From: Chloroflexota bacterium
Lineage (GTDB): Bacteria > Chloroflexota > Anaerolineae > Caldilineales > Caldilineaceae
DNA: 13,833 nt
NCBI GenBank assembly: GCA_003577005.1
Contig: QEUW01000208.1
Coordinates: 1 to 13,833 of the forward strand
Direction: 5' to 3'
A model generated the notes under the pieces. It worked only from the letters and a program-made list of their open reading frames with translations. It ran no database searches and had not been told where the DNA came from. Positions 7,193 to 13,669 of the stretch are shown here, piece after piece. A program made the position numbers and the translations under genes. The number at the start of each line of letters is the position of its first letter. Position 1 is the first letter of the stretch.

Positions 7193-7672
7193 CTACTCCA
7201 GCTCAGCAGGTATGAGCGCCTGGATCAGCGCCTCGTTCCAGCCTGCCCGCGCCAGGTCAAAGGCGCCAAAGCCCGAACCAAACTCCCAGTAAGCCCAACT
7301 GATGCCCCGCTCTTCGGCCGTGCGAGCGACAAAGGCTGTCACCCAGTCGATGCGTTCGAAAAAGCGCGGGTCGATGGTGAATGGCTCACTCTTGCGGGCG
7401 TGCGCCGACCAGCGGATCGGAACGCGCACGCTGTCGAACCCGGCTTCGGTCACCAACTGGAAATACTCCTCACGCAACCGCAGACCCCACTCACCTTCGT
7501 AATTAGGCGCCTCCAACGCATTACCAAAATTGATGCCGCGGCCCAAGCGCTGGTTGAGCGTGAAAATATCATCCACCCGTGGGGACGGCATGGGTGGCTG
7601 GATTGTCAGCGTGCAGGCAAGGAGAAGACAGATCGACACAAAGTAGATGCAGGCGCGTTGGAATACTCTCAT
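7193..7672 (-). CDS. Internally deleted GH5 cellulase-like lipoprotein (probable gene remnant)
   Basis: The 159-aa frame opens with a lipoprotein signal peptide (hydrophobic core, lipobox LLAC, Cys20) and a strong Shine-Dalgarno GAGGGGGG before ATG 7670-7672. Residues 36-110 match the start of glycoside hydrolase family 5: LGRGINFGNALEAP, then EEYFQLVTEAGFDSVRVPIRW and FTIDPRFFERIDW. After Trp110 the sequence jumps directly to what is normally the C-terminal end of the barrel: TAFVARTAEERGISWAYWEFGSGFGAFD. About 180-200 residues normally found between these parts are missing, including the acid/base Glu (NEP motif) and the nucleophile Glu (EFG-type motif). The join near 7338-7345 keeps the frame. 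The product could not catalyse GH5 chemistry. It is most likely a decaying gene, though an exported carbohydrate-binding relic or an assembly collapse are alternatives. It is upstream of the sulfatase on the same strand. Confidence 0.78.
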   Translation of the reverse strand: MRVFQRACIYFVSICLLLACTLTIQPPMPSPRVDDIFTLNQRLGRGINFGNALEAPNYEGEWGLRLREEYFQLVTEAGFDSVRVPIRWSAHARKSEPFTIDPRFFERIDWVTAFVARTAEERGISWAYWEFGSGFGAFDLARAGWNEALIQALIPAELE

Positions 7673-7890
7673 GCACCCCCCTCAGCGTATCGCCCGATGA
7701 TGGACGAGTCCACAACATTTGATGTAAAAATGTAAGCTTTTTGTAGGATTACATCGGCCGCTTTGTGTGGTAGACTAGCGCTATATCATTTCAGATACAA
7801 GACGCTCCTCCCTTCTCTGACCTCTCGTCTTGTTCACACCGTATTTGAATCTGCACCGTGCAAATAGAGGATTGACGGCTTACGTTACAG

Positions 7891-7935
7891 CGCCGGACGG
7901 CAGCGCGCCGCAGATGCCGCGCCGGTGGACACCGG
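7891..7935. repeat. GC-rich palindrome cluster
   Basis: Bases 7891-7902 pair imperfectly with 7915-7927 (about 10 pairs). Overlapping this, CCGGTG-GA-CACCGG (7922-7935) is a perfect 6-bp palindrome. It resembles REP-type intergenic elements; no function can be assigned. Confidence 0.4.
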
Positions 7936-8031
7936 GTTCCATCTGAGAATGCCAGGTGCCCCTCATAAGAGAATCTACAGCGATGACACGGATTTTGCTA
8001 TCTGCCTTTATCCGTGTTCATTTGTGTTAGG

Positions 8032-8106
8032 AGGTACGCAGTAGGATTCGTTCCCCAGAGGTGCAACGCACTTGCGAGTGCATCGCACCGGAGCAACTGC
8101 GTACCT
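8032..8106. repeat. Nested stem-loop element upstream of the protease gene
   Basis: The outer arms AGGTACGCAGT (8032-8042) and ACTGCGTACCT (8096-8106) are perfect 11-bp reverse complements. Inside, GGTGC-aac-GCACT-TGCG-AGTGC-atc-GCACC (8060-8089) forms two stacked perfect 5-bp stems with a symmetrical 3x3 internal loop and a TGCG tetraloop. The element ends 112 bases before the protease ATG, so it may lie in that mRNA leader, or it may be a palindromic mobile repeat. Confidence 0.65.
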
Positions 8107-8218
8107 TCTATGTGTATGATTTTCATGGCGGATTTGGAGTGTCTGCTGCATGGAAGCTGTAGTAAAGCCTTACTTTTGGCGATCAACCATTCTATGGCTT
8201 TTACGGAGGAATTACAAG

Positions 8219-10951
8219 ATGTCGTACGGCATTTCGCGCTATCCAATCATCACGATGTTGCTGTTGCTCCTGGTATCATCTTTGCCCTCTGTGGGCCGGG
8301 CGGCCCCGCTTGAACAAGAACATCCCGCTGCAATTCACCTCAAGGCCGCCACTTTCGCTCCCAGCCGCGGTGAGGCTCCGGCGATTCCACCCGGCCTGAC
8401 CATTGCCGGCTATGCTCAGGGCCAGCGCGGCTATTATATCATCCAGTTCCGCGGTCCCATCGAACAGGTCTGGAAAGATGAAGTGAGTGCGGCCGGCGCC
8501 GAACTTCTGGCCTATATCCCCGACTTTGCCTTCAAGGCGCGCATGAATCCGGCCGCGGCCGCGCGGATCGAACGCCTCGGTAGCGTGGCCTGGGTAGGGC
8601 TTTTTCATCCGGCCTACAAGCTGAGCCCAGACCTGGTGCGCGATGGCACCCACCTCTATCGTGTGCGGGTCGAGCGCGGCGCTGACGTGGGCCAGGCAAC
8701 CGCCGCGATTGCCCAGGCAGGCGCCCAAATCGTGGACCGCCAGGACACTATCCTGCTGGTCGCCGCCGATTCGGCGCAACTGGTGGCGATTGCCCACGTC
8801 TTGGATGTAGCCTGGGTGGAAAACTTTAGGATGCCCCAAAAGCACAATGAATATGGCGCCGGCGTGATCTTGGGCGCCAATACGGCCAATGCCAACGGCT
8901 ATGATGGCTCCACCCAGATCGCGGCCGTGGCCGACACCGGGTTGGGCAACGGCACGGCAGCGGAGGCCCATCTCAACCTCCCGGCTAGCCGTATCACCGC
9001 CATCTTTAACTGGCCGGGGTCAAACAACAACTGTTACTCTGTGATCGACGATGGCGCCGCCGATGTCGACAGCGGGCACGGCACCCACGTCGCTGTCTCG
9101 GTAGTCGGCGGCGGCTATCTGAACCAGCAAAACATCACAGTGGAGAAGGGGACAGCACCGGCTGCCCGGTTGGTGTTCCAAGCCGTGGAAAACTTTGCCG
9201 ACATGAAAGGCCTCTGCGCCTTCACCTATCCTGATGATTACTATCTGATCGGCCTCCCTAATGACTTGCGTGCGCTCTACCAGCAGGCTTACGACGCAGG
9301 CGCTCGCATCCACTCCAACTCGTGGGGAAGTGCGGTCAACGGCGACTACACGCTCGACAGCGCCAATACGGATGATTTTATCTGGAACCGGCGCGATATG
9401 CTCATTACCTTTTCAGCGGGTAACGAAGGCACCGATGCAAATGGCAACGGCGTAGTAGACAACGACTCCATCGGCTCGCCGGCGACGGCCAAGAATGTGC
9501 TCACCGTTGGCGCCAGCGAGAACGACCGCCAGGGCCACTATGAGTGTGACACCAGCCTTCTCTACATTTCGCAGGATGCCGCATACCAGCAAAATCAAAC
9601 CTGTGGCAGCATGGACGGGCAAAATTTGCTTGGCACCTACGGCCAACGCTGGCCCGCCGACTATCCTGCCAATCCGCTGGCTGGGGACCAAACGGGCGGC
9701 AACAAGGAACAGATGGCCGCCTTTTCCAGCCGCGGCCCCACAGACGACGGTCGCATCAAGCCCGATGTGGTGGCGCCGGGCACCTGGGTGCTGGCCGGCT
9801 ATGCCGACGCCTATCAACAAGGGTACGATGCTTCGCCCAACCCGCGCACGGGCCGTTTCCAACACGATGGTTGGGGAATGCCCGCCGGTCCACACTACAA
9901 GTATTTTGGCGGCACCTCCATGTCTAATCCGCTGGCAGCCGGTGCGGCGACTGTGATGCGTGACTTTTATCAGAAGGCACATGAGCATGCCGCCAGCGCG
10001 GCCCTGGTCAAGGCGACGCTCATCAATTCGGCCGTTGACCTGCTCGATGAAAACAACGACGGCGCCGACGACAACGACTTTCCCATCCCCAACGATCATG
10101 AAGGCTGGGGGCGCATCAACTTGTCCGACGCCACCGACGGTAGCAGTGACTTCGTCGACCAGAGCACCGGTATCAGCACCGGCGCCAATAGCGGATACAC
10201 CGTCAACGTCACGGGCGGCTCTCTCCTCAAGATCACGTTGGTCTGGAGCGACTATGCCTCCACCGAGGCGGCATCCATCAACCTGGTCAATGATCTGGAT
10301 CTCGTCGTGACCGCACCCGGCGGCGCTACCTATCGCGGCAACGTCTTTAGTGGCGGTTGGTCACAGACCGGTGGCAGCGCGGATCGCCGCAATAATGTGG
10401 AAAATGTCTACATCAATGCGCCAGCCGCCGGCGTATGGACAGTGCAAGTGACCGGCTTCAACGTGCCCAGTGGGCCACAGCCCTTCGCCCTGGTGGTCGA
10501 TGGCGGCGAACTGGCCACCCCACCGCCACCCAGCGCGATGCACGTAGGTGATCTCGACGGCAGCAGCAGTTTGTCGAACGGCGGCAAGTGGAGTGCTATC
10601 GTGACAATTACGGTACACGACAGCAACCACAACCCGGTAGCCAATGCCACAGTGAGTGGCGCCTGGAGTGCAGGAGCATCCGGCTCAGGGTCATGTACGA
10701 CGAATGCCGGTGGCCAATGCACCATTGCTAAGAACAACATCAACAAGAATGCGACTAGCGTGACATTTACGGTGAGCAACGCCACTCACGCCACATTTGT
10801 CTATGCGTCTGGCGACAACCACGACGATGAAGGAGATAGCAACGGGACAAGCATTGTGATTCTCAAAGCGGCGAACCTTCGCTCTGCCTCGGCCGAGGAG
10901 GGAGAGGCAGAGCCTGCCAATGCAATCTACCTGCCCCTGGTCGGTCGCTGA
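8219..10951 (+). CDS. Secreted subtilisin-like serine protease (S8, KP-43-like) with C-terminal Ig-like domain and YLPLVGR tail
   Basis: This is a 910-aa exported protease. ATG 8219 is chosen because GGAGGA (8205-8210) precedes it and it gives a normal signal peptide (core IITMLLLLLVSSL, likely cut after GRA, residue 28); an in-frame ATG at 8150 would put 23 charged residues in front. A propeptide-like region covers about 30-220. The catalytic residues are Asp239 (VADTG), His287 (GHGTHV), Ser567 (GGTSMS), with oxyanion Asn367 (HSNSWG). DANGNGVVDND near 405 looks like a Ca2+ loop. A KP-43-type jelly-roll follows (LVWSDYAS, NDLDLVVTAPGG, RNNVENVYI), then an Ig-like domain (MHVGDLDGSSS to about residue 880). 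After an acidic linker the protein ends in NAIYLPLVGR, a tail also seen in the small exported protein at 13010. Role: probably extracellular protein degradation. Confidence 0.94.
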   Translation: MSYGISRYPIITMLLLLLVSSLPSVGRAAPLEQEHPAAIHLKAATFAPSRGEAPAIPPGLTIAGYAQGQRGYYIIQFRGPIEQVWKDEVSAAGAELLAYIPDFAFKARMNPAAAARIERLGSVAWVGLFHPAYKLSPDLVRDGTHLYRVRVERGADVGQATAAIAQAGAQIVDRQDTILLVAADSAQLVAIAHVLDVAWVENFRMPQKHNEYGAGVILGANTANANGYDGSTQIAAVADTGLGNGTAAEAHLNLPASRITAIFNWPGSNNNCYSVIDDGAADVDSGHGTHVAVSVVGGGYLNQQNITVEKGTAPAARLVFQAVENFADMKGLCAFTYPDDYYLIGLPNDLRALYQQAYDAGARIHSNSWGSAVNGDYTLDSANTDDFIWNRRDMLITFSAGNEGTDANGNGVVDNDSIGSPATAKNVLTVGASENDRQGHYECDTSLLYISQDAAYQQNQTCGSMDGQNLLGTYGQRWPADYPANPLAGDQTGGNKEQMAAFSSRGPTDDGRIKPDVVAPGTWVLAGYADAYQQGYDASPNPRTGRFQHDGWGMPAGPHYKYFGGTSMSNPLAAGAATVMRDFYQKAHEHAASAALVKATLINSAVDLLDENNDGADDNDFPIPNDHEGWGRINLSDATDGSSDFVDQSTGISTGANSGYTVNVTGGSLLKITLVWSDYASTEAASINLVNDLDLVVTAPGGATYRGNVFSGGWSQTGGSADRRNNVENVYINAPAAGVWTVQVTGFNVPSGPQPFALVVDGGELATPPPPSAMHVGDLDGSSSLSNGGKWSAIVTITVHDSNHNPVANATVSGAWSAGASGSGSCTTNAGGQCTIAKNNINKNATSVTFTVSNATHATFVYASGDNHDDEGDSNGTSIVILKAANLRSASAEEGEAEPANAIYLPLVGR

Positions 10952-11041
10952 GCGATCAGAAGCACCGGCCTGCGTGGCTGTGTGGGCAAGTTGGCGCCGG
11001 ATGTCCGCCGCACCACTCACTCTAACGAGCGAACAGCCATG

Positions 11042-11081
11042 AACAAAATGACCACCCGCGTTGCTGGGTGGTCATTTTGTT
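11042..11081. terminator. Bidirectional intrinsic terminator between convergent protease and PhyH genes
   Basis: Arms 11042-11057 and 11066-11081 form a perfect 16-bp stem around the 8-base loop GCGTTGCT. The stem runs AACAAAATGACCACCC and ends on both sides in A/T-rich sequence (AACAAAA and TTTTGTT), so it can give a U-rich 3' end in either direction. It is 90 bases past the protease stop and 25 bases past the stop of the minus-strand dioxygenase gene. Confidence 0.88.
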
Positions 11082-11106
11082 GTCAGCTTAAGATAGAGCT
11101 TGCAGC

Positions 11107-11919
11107 CTATTGGCCTCCACTGGCGCCGTTTTCAAGCGACGGATAGACCTTGGGGAACGCTTTCCCCTGCATCAGTTCCCCATCGGCTATCTCGACGTAC
11201 GGCTTCATCGGGTGATTGCCGCTCGCGACATAGCGTGTCTCCTGCGTCATGTAGTGGAGCGCAATGGCGCGGCGGGGGCGACCGCTGGTGTTGGCGTGCG
11301 AGGCGTGCCACGTGAGCGCATGGTGATAATGCACCTCGCCTTTTTTGACCGGGCAACGCACGACGCGGATATCATGGCCGTTGAAGTGGTCCGGCATGTC
11401 GTAGAAGCTCTTCAGCGTATGCAAAAAGTCGATGTTGTTTCCCCACAGGTGCGAACCCGGCACCATGCTCATACAACCGTTGCTCTCGTCGGCGTCGTCG
11501 AGCGCCACCCAGGCCGTCACCTCGGTCATAGGCGCGATGATGGGCCAGTAGGGTGCATCCTGGTGCCACATGTTGACCCCGCCGATTTCCGGTGGTTTAT
11601 ACTGGATCTGGTCGTGCCAGATGCGCAGCTCGGTGGCGCCGGTCAACTGAGCCAACCCCTTGGTGATCTTCGGGTGCGCCATGAGTCGATGAAATGGCTC
11701 GCTCGCCATCCAGATATTGACGATCTGCCAGACGGGCGCGCCCTCGTCCCGCGCCAGGTTGCGTACCAGCACGGGCTGGGGGATGTCCGTGCGCTCGCGC
11801 TGCTCGATGACGCGCATGGTCTCGGCGCGCAACGTCTCCACCTCATCGTCGGTCAGCACCTGGCCGCCATTGACAAAGCCATTAGCGTGAAAAAAGTCGA
11901 TCTGTGATTGTGTCAGCAT
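11107..11919 (-). CDS. Phytanoyl-CoA dioxygenase (PhyH) family Fe(II)/2-oxoglutarate oxygenase
   Basis: This 270-aa cytoplasmic protein has the PhyH-type jelly-roll. The iron-binding triad is visible: His119 and Asp121 in MWHQDAPYW, and a distal His (His205) in ALTWHASHANTS. GRPRRAIALHYM supplies the 2-oxoglutarate-binding Arg (216 or 217). The N-terminal LTQSQIDFFHANGFV is typical of the family. The start is ATG 11917-11919, with AGGAGA about 6 bases upstream; extending to 12060 would run across the predicted promoters. Members hydroxylate very varied small molecules, from phytanoyl-CoA to ectoine and halogenated or nonribosomal products, so the substrate is unknown. It diverges from an AraC regulator (173 bases between starts), which makes it the likely target of that regulator. 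The bidirectional terminator follows it. A role as tailoring enzyme of the NRPS is not supported: the two are 7.6 kb apart with catabolic genes between. Confidence 0.93.
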   Translation of the reverse strand: MLTQSQIDFFHANGFVNGGQVLTDDEVETLRAETMRVIEQRERTDIPQPVLVRNLARDEGAPVWQIVNIWMASEPFHRLMAHPKITKGLAQLTGATELRIWHDQIQYKPPEIGGVNMWHQDAPYWPIIAPMTEVTAWVALDDADESNGCMSMVPGSHLWGNNIDFLHTLKSFYDMPDHFNGHDIRVVRCPVKKGEVHYHHALTWHASHANTSGRPRRAIALHYMTQETRYVASGNHPMKPYVEIADGELMQGKAFPKVYPSLENGASGGQ

Positions 11920-11993
11920 GGGCTTCTCCTTGGTTGATGGAGCCCAGGAGAGGCGCGGCTTCTCCAAGAACCTTGCTTCCCCTGACCTCAGAC

Positions 11994-12021
11994 TTGCCTT
12001 ACGCATGGCATGATATACAAT
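11994..12021 (+). promoter_or_regulatory. Predicted promoter of the AraC regulator gene
   Basis: TTGCCT (11994-11999) and TACAAT (12016-12021) are 16 bases apart. An alternative extended -10, TGATATACA (12011-12019), overlaps. The start would be near 12028, leaving a leader of about 65 bases before ATG 12093. Its -10 region abuts the -10 of the opposite promoter, so the two probably compete for RNA polymerase. Confidence 0.42.
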
Positions 12022-12038
12022 GTCGCCTACCTCGACAA
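12010..12038 (-). promoter_or_regulatory. Predicted promoter of the PhyH gene
   Basis: On the minus strand, TTGTCG (12033-12038) and TATCAT (12010-12015) are 17 bases apart. Transcription would start near 12003, giving a leader of about 84 bases to the ATG at 11919. It overlaps the regulator promoter. Flanking half-sites such as ATGTCG/CGACAAT and TCGCC/GGCGA could be regulator contacts, but are weak. Confidence 0.4.
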
Positions 12039-12092
12039 TGGACGGCGATAGCCAACACATGGACAGGAATAATCTATCGATGGGATACGCCG

Positions 12093-12884
12093 ATGCGCAT
12101 TGTGACCCCTGCTGATATCCAGCCTACCGTGCGGATTGCCAACTACCATCGGGTAGCGCCAGGGCAGAGTTGGCCCAACCGGCAGATTCCCGACCTTCAG
12201 TTGATTCTGGTGGTCACAGGGAAATGTCTCTACCTGGAGGAAAATAACCAGCCGCTCACGGTCGAAGCCGGTTCGGTCCTCTGTATCGAGCCAGGGCGGC
12301 GCCACACCTTTTGCGCCACGGTGGAGGGGCTGATCTCCAGTATCCATCTGGAACTGGTACCGGAAGGTACGTGGGCCGCCGGCGATTATCGCCTGGCGCC
12401 GTCGCCGGAACGGGTGACGTCTGTGGCAGACTTTGCCTATCTGCATGAGCGTTTTCAGCGCTTGGCGACGGTCTACAACAGCTACTGGCCCTATCGCAGC
12501 GAACAAACTGCGGCCATCGCCGGTGAGATTGTGCTGATCCTGGCCGGACAGTGGCAAAAGCCATCTGGGCCAGCCTTTAGCCCGCGTCTGGCTGAGATGA
12601 TCCGCTTTGTTCGCAAAAATTTGCGCGAGCCGCTCTCGCGGCGCGAACTGGCGCACGCTTTTGGAGTTTCGCCGGAGTATATCAACGTACTCTTCCGCAA
12701 GGAACTGGGCATGACCCCATCTGCCGTCATCAATCGTGAGCGGGTGATGGCTGCCTACCGGCTGCTCCACGAGCAGGGCTGCTCTGTGAAAGAGGCTGCG
12801 TATGCAGTCGGCTACAGTGATCCTCTCTATTTTTCACGCATTTTCAAGCGGATCTTTGGCGTTCCTCCATCCCAATCCCGGTGA
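12093..12884 (+). CDS. AraC-family transcriptional regulator
   Basis: This 263-aa regulator has an N-terminal cupin-like sensor domain (about 10-100; landmarks LQLILVVTGKCLYLEE and VEAGSVLCIEPGRRHTF) and a C-terminal AraC DNA-binding domain with two helix-turn-helix units: LSRRELAHAFGVSPEYINVLF and SVKEAAYAVGYSDPLYFSRIFKR, the second being the family signature ending in FGVPPSQ. ATG 12093 gives a normal AraC N-terminus. The longer open frame back to 11904 would overlap the divergent dioxygenase gene and its promoter, so it is rejected. Cupin AraC proteins usually sense sugars or small metabolites and activate a neighbouring operon; the divergent PhyH gene is the obvious candidate, and autoregulation is likely. 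The ligand cannot be predicted. Confidence 0.93.
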   Translation: MRIVTPADIQPTVRIANYHRVAPGQSWPNRQIPDLQLILVVTGKCLYLEENNQPLTVEAGSVLCIEPGRRHTFCATVEGLISSIHLELVPEGTWAAGDYRLAPSPERVTSVADFAYLHERFQRLATVYNSYWPYRSEQTAAIAGEIVLILAGQWQKPSGPAFSPRLAEMIRFVRKNLREPLSRRELAHAFGVSPEYINVLFRKELGMTPSAVINRERVMAAYRLLHEQGCSVKEAAYAVGYSDPLYFSRIFKRIFGVPPSQSR

Positions 12885-12922
12885 AACCCCGGTATGCTTG
12901 GATTGTGTCTATGCAGGGTTTC
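12883..12922 (+). terminator. Weak candidate hairpin after the AraC gene
   Basis: GAAACCC (12883-12889, overlapping the stop codon) pairs perfectly with GGGTTTC (12916-12922) across a 26-base loop. It is followed by TAAAAAG, not a T-run. It may end the regulator transcript, but the long loop makes this doubtful. The rest of the gap to 13009 shows nothing clear. Confidence 0.25.
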
Positions 12923-13009
12923 TAAAAAGAAAGTCGTTGTGATACCATCCTAAAATAGGGAGAAAGGAAGGCGGCACGATTCAAGAGCGTTCGTCGAGAG
13001 AGTCCTCCT

Positions 13010-13669
13010 ATGTTCGACCCATTGTTTGTCCGCAAAGCCGTCGTACTTACACTTCTGGCAATTATCCTCTGTTTTTTCTTTCTGCGCGGCAACGTTGCTT
13101 CATCTCAGGGTAAAGTAGACGGCCCAACGAGCTACACCATTAGCGGCCGTGTCTCGCATGAGTTTTCAACAGGACCCTTCTCTGGTGTAGTCCTTGCCAT
13201 CAATACTGGTATCACAGTGACCACCAACAGTGCCGGCTTTTTTCAGTTCGACGATCTGCCCGCCGGCTCTTACATCCTTGCACCCGTGACGACTGCGCTT
13301 GGCGACAGTCTGATCTCCTTTCCGCTTTCACGTACGGTGGAACTGCCGCCAACTGCCGCCAACCAGGACTTTACCGCCGAAATCGTTGCGAGCGATGCCG
13401 GTGTTGGGGGGCGAGTGATCCACCCCAATGGGCAACCAGTTGAAGGTGTGACGATCCACCTGAGCGCCATCGGAACGGCGGTCACCGATAGCGATGGGCG
13501 CTATTTCTTCTTTCCGGTGGCGCCGGGCGAATACACGCTCTGGCCAGACAAGGCTGGCTACTCCTTTGAGCCAGGCCAGCGCACGGTGCGGTTACCGGCT
13601 GACAACGGTTCGCAAGACTTCGTGGCGGATGGGGTACATGTTGTCACCCTGCCGTTGATCTTGCGCTAG
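13010..13669 (+). CDS. Small exported protein with two carboxypeptidase-regulatory-like (prealbumin-type) repeats and TLPLILR tail
   Basis: This 219-aa protein has an N-terminal signal or anchor segment (VVLTLLAIILCFFFL, residues 11-25). Two repeats follow, at about 42-122 and 131-206. Each has SGRV/GGRV, a (V)xGVxxxxx strand, a turn (NSAGFFQFDDLPAGSY and DSDGRYFFFPVAPGEY) and a closing segment RTVxLP...(N/S)QDF. This is the pattern of CarboxypepD_reg/SdrD_B-like beta-sandwich domains found in surface and adhesive proteins. There is no catalytic domain, so the role is probably structural or binding outside the cell; function is not known. It ends in HVVTLPLILR, recalling the YLPLVGR end of the protease. 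ATG 13010 follows GAGAGAG at a usual distance. The gene lies 125 bases after the AraC gene. Its stop overlaps the stop of the convergent D-aminoacylase-like gene. Confidence 0.82.
   Translation: MFDPLFVRKAVVLTLLAIILCFFFLRGNVASSQGKVDGPTSYTISGRVSHEFSTGPFSGVVLAINTGITVTTNSAGFFQFDDLPAGSYILAPVTTALGDSLISFPLSRTVELPPTAANQDFTAEIVASDAGVGGRVIHPNGQPVEGVTIHLSAIGTAVTDSDGRYFFFPVAPGEYTLWPDKAGYSFEPGQRTVRLPADNGSQDFVADGVHVVTLPLILR

Larger units (their letters stand above)
7673..8218. other. Divergent intergenic region rich in palindromes
   Basis: This 546-base gap separates the start of the GH5 remnant (minus) from the start of the protease gene (plus). No convincing gene is seen in it. It contains an AT-rich imperfect inverted repeat GATGTAA...TTACATC (7721-7755), a GC-rich palindrome cluster (7891-7935), an ACACGGA...TCCGTGT pair (7986-8017) and a nested stem-loop (8032-8106). 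No promoter of good quality could be fixed on either strand. The protease ribosome-binding site GGAGGA is at 8205-8210. Confidence 0.6.

Noticed and set aside
7721..7755. AT-rich imperfect hairpin GATGTAA...TTACATC as a terminator or operator
   Set aside because: The 7-bp arms are far apart and upstream of both divergent genes; too weak to assign a role.
8150..8218. Upstream start of the protease at 8150
   Set aside because: It puts 23 extra residues before the signal peptide and lacks a ribosome-binding site, whereas ATG 8219 has GGAGGA at good spacing.
11107..11919. PhyH dioxygenase as tailoring enzyme of the NRPS
   Set aside because: It is 7.6 kb away beyond unrelated genes, on the other strand and with its own regulator; no sequence evidence links them.
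11904..12092. N-terminal extension of the AraC regulator
   Set aside because: It overlaps the divergent dioxygenase start and both predicted promoters, and has no AraC-like sequence.
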